Shown: positions 4,525-6,326 of the stretch, piece after piece
How positions within the stretch are numbered: the stretch's first letter is position 1
How the letters are laid out: every line of letters begins with the position of its first letter
Assembly: GCA_946886245.1 (NCBI GenBank)
Contig: CAMPIF010000261.1
Location: forward strand, 1 to 6,326
Direction of reading: 5' to 3'
DNA from: Ectopseudomonas composti
Lineage (GTDB): Bacteria > Pseudomonadota > Gammaproteobacteria > Pseudomonadales > Pseudomonadaceae
Length of the DNA: 6,326 nucleotides
Made by a program: the position numbers and the translations under genes
The notes under the pieces: model-generated
Databases searched by the model: none
What the model was told of the DNA's origin: nothing
What the model saw: the letters and a program-made list of their open reading frames with translations, nothing else

Positions 4525-6326
4525 CCTCAGCCGGCTCGTCTTCGATCACCCGCAGCGGCGCCCAGCGGCGCAGCAGCAGGTACAGCGTCGGGATCACGTA
4601 GAGGGTGAAGAAGGTGCCGACCAACAGCCCGCCGACGATCACCAGGCCGATCTGTTGACGGCTTTCGGCCCCGGCGCCCGTGGCGATGGCCAGCGGCAGC
4701 GAGCCGAGTACCATGGCACCGGTGGTCATCAGGATCGGCCGCAGGCGCTGCACCGAGGCCTCGATCACCGCGTCACGCAGCGCCTTGCCCTCGCGCAGCA
4801 AGTGGTTGGCAAACTCGACGATGAGGATGCCGTGCTTGGTGATCAGGCCAATCAGGGTCACCAGACCAATCTGCGAGTAGATGTTCCAGGTGCCGCCGAA
4901 CAGCTTCAGCGCCAGCAAGGCGCCCGCCATCGACAGGGGCACGCTGAACAGGATGATCAGCGGATCGCTGAAGCTCTCGAACTGCGCAGCCAGCACCAGG
5001 AAGATGAACGCCAGTGCCAGGGCGAAGATCAGCAGGATGCCCGAGCTGGACTCCTTGAAGTCGCGCGAAGTGCCGGTGTAGTCGTACTGCGTCTCTGGCG
5101 GAAATACCTCACGGGCGGCGACTTCCAGATGATTGAGCGCCTCACCCAGTGTGTAGCCGGTGCCGACGTTGGCACTGATGGTCACCGCACGCAGCTGGTT
5201 GAAGTGATTGAGCTCGCGCGGCGCCACGGTCTCACGCACCTCGATCAGATTGGACAGCTGCACCATGCCGCCGTCGCGATCACGCACGTAGACCCGATCC
5301 AGGTCCTGCGGGTTGCTGCGGTCGATATCCTGCAGTTGCACCATGACGTCGTACTGCTCGCCGTTCTGCTTGAAGCGGGTCACCTGGCGACTGCCGAACA
5401 GGCTTTCCAGGCTGCGCCCGATCACCGACACATCGGTGCCAACCGCTGTTGCCTGCTCGCGGTTGACGGTGATCTTGAGCTGCGGCGAATTGAGCTTGAG
5501 GTCGCTGTCCAGCCCCTCCAGCCCCGGATAGTCACGCATGCGCTCCATCAGCTGATCGACGTAGCCCTGCAGCTCGGCGTATTCCATGGACGAGCGCACG
5601 ACGAAGTTGATCGCCTGGTTACGCGCGCTCTGCCCCAGCGGTGGACGGTTGACCGGCGTTACGCGCATGCCGGCGATGTCCTGCAACTGCGGCAGCAACT
5701 CGTTGCGAATCTCGAACTGGGTACGCGAGCGGTCGCTCCAGTCCTCCAGCTTCATGAAGGAGATGCCCTGGGCCACGGTGGGGAAACCGGCGATCATCAG
5801 ATAGCGATTGGTTTCCGGGATGCTCGCGTAAGCCGCCTCGACCTCGCGGCCGTAGCGCGCCGTGTAGTCGATGGTGGCGCCATCCGGGCCATTGAACACG
5901 CCGACGATGGTGCCGGTGTCCTCGGTTGGCGCCAGCTCCGAGCGCAACCCGCCGAACAGCCAGGCGCACAGCACGAAGGCACCGAGCAGCACACCCAGCA
6001 CCAGCGGCCAGGCGCGCAGCGCACGATCCAGGCTGTGCTTGTAGTTGTAGGTCAGGCCGTTGAGGAAACCTTCGATGAGGTTGTACACGCACCCATGGCG
6101 CTGCTCGTGCTGATGCGCTCTGAGCATCACCGCGCACATCATCGGCGTCAGCGTCAACGCCACGAAACCCGAGACCAGCACGGCGCCGGCCAGGGTCCAG
6201 GCGAACTCGGTGAACAGCTTGCCGGTGGTGCCCTGCATGAAGCCGATGGGCGCGAATACCGCAGCCAGGGTCAGGGTCATGGCGATCACCGCGAAGGCGA
6301 TCTCGCGGCTGCCCTTGAAGGCAGCC
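4520..6326 (-). CDS. RND multidrug efflux permease, HAE-1 (AcrB) family, C-terminal part (cut by right window edge)
   Basis: About 601 residues are visible and the frame is open through 6326; compared with AcrB (about 1050) some 430 N-terminal residues are missing. This is an inner-membrane proton/drug antiporter that works with a periplasmic adaptor and an outer-membrane channel, neither in view. Fragment positions: TM5 and TM6 at residues 10-70 (VFAPIGFM, LALTPMMCAVMLR-type ending), TM7 near 106-124, the second periplasmic porter/docking domain about 125-425, then TM8-TM12 from 430 to 585. Proton-relay residues of the second half are kept: K497 (GLITKHGIL) matches AcrB K940, R527 matches R971 and T534 matches T978 in VQRLRPILMTT. 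The TM4 aspartates are off the window. The tail is short (DEPAEA), and the TAG stop is part of the REP arm at 4501-4524. The internal GTG at 6289 is not a start. The subfamily and drug range cannot be told. Confidence 0.95.
   Translation of the reverse strand, partial: AAFKGSREIAFAVIAMTLTLAAVFAPIGFMQGTTGKLFTEFAWTLAGAVLVSGFVALTLTPMMCAVMLRAHQHEQRHGCVYNLIEGFLNGLTYNYKHSLDRALRAWPLVLGVLLGAFVLCAWLFGGLRSELAPTEDTGTIVGVFNGPDGATIDYTARYGREVEAAYASIPETNRYLMIAGFPTVAQGISFMKLEDWSDRSRTQFEIRNELLPQLQDIAGMRVTPVNRPPLGQSARNQAINFVVRSSMEYAELQGYVDQLMERMRDYPGLEGLDSDLKLNSPQLKITVNREQATAVGTDVSVIGRSLESLFGSRQVTRFKQNGEQYDVMVQLQDIDRSNPQDLDRVYVRDRDGGMVQLSNLIEVRETVAPRELNHFNQLRAVTISANVGTGYTLGEALNHLEVAAREVFPPETQYDYTGTSRDFKESSSGILLIFALALAFIFLVLAAQFESFSDPLIILFSVPLSMAGALLALKLFGGTWNIYSQIGLVTLIGLITKHGILIVEFANHLLREGKALRDAVIEASVQRLRPILMTTGAMVLGSLPLAIATGAGAESRQQIGLVIVGGLLVGTFFTLYVIPTLYLLLRRWAPLRVIEDEPAEA

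Overview
This window looks like a stretch of conserved chromosome from a fluorescent-group or mendocina/oleovorans-like Pseudomonas. The GC content is high. The gene order RssB-type response regulator, PilZ protein, MlaA/VacJ, hotdog thioesterase, PhnX-like HAD protein, DUF4404 protein and QueF matches what I recall of the PA2798-PA2806 neighbourhood of P. aeruginosa. The genus call is fairly firm. The species-group call is an inference from a GTAG-headed repeat type and is weak.

Layout from left to right. (1) 1-441, minus: 5' part of an RssB-like response regulator with an intact receiver domain; it runs off the left edge. (2) 442-654: divergent control region with a direct repeat, a hairpin in the rssB leader, and a good sigma70-like promoter facing right. 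(3) 655-954, plus: single-domain PilZ protein with intact c-di-GMP motifs. (4) 965-1000: long palindromic terminator shared with the convergent mlaA. (5) 1011-1715, minus: MlaA, with a signal peptide but no lipobox cysteine. (6) 1820-2230, plus: 4HBT-type acyl-CoA thioesterase, divergent from mlaA. (7) 2293-3009, plus: PhnX-like HAD protein whose catalytic motifs are degenerate, preceded by an operator-like palindrome. (8) 3128-3394, plus: small DUF4404 protein, possibly with its own sigma-E/AlgU-like promoter, ended by a terminator at 3430-3455. (9) 3462-4292, minus: two-domain QueF. (10) 4379-4524: an inverted pair of GTAG-headed REP hairpins (a BIME-like element). (11) 4520-6326, minus: C-terminal 60% of an HAE-1 RND efflux permease that runs off the right edge; its stop codon lies inside the REP pair.

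Functionally the genes are a mix: stress and c-di-GMP signalling (RssB, PilZ), outer-membrane lipid asymmetry (MlaA), acyl-CoA metabolism (thioesterase), queuosine tRNA modification (QueF) and efflux (RND). Only the thioesterase and HAD genes look like one transcription unit. I see no phage, CRISPR, toxin-antitoxin or defence system, and no convincing new multi-gene system. The most distinctive signals are the apparent HAD pseudoenzyme with a palindrome upstream, the REP pair that supplies the RND stop codon, and the cysteine-free MlaA. No gap between genes exceeds 300 bases.
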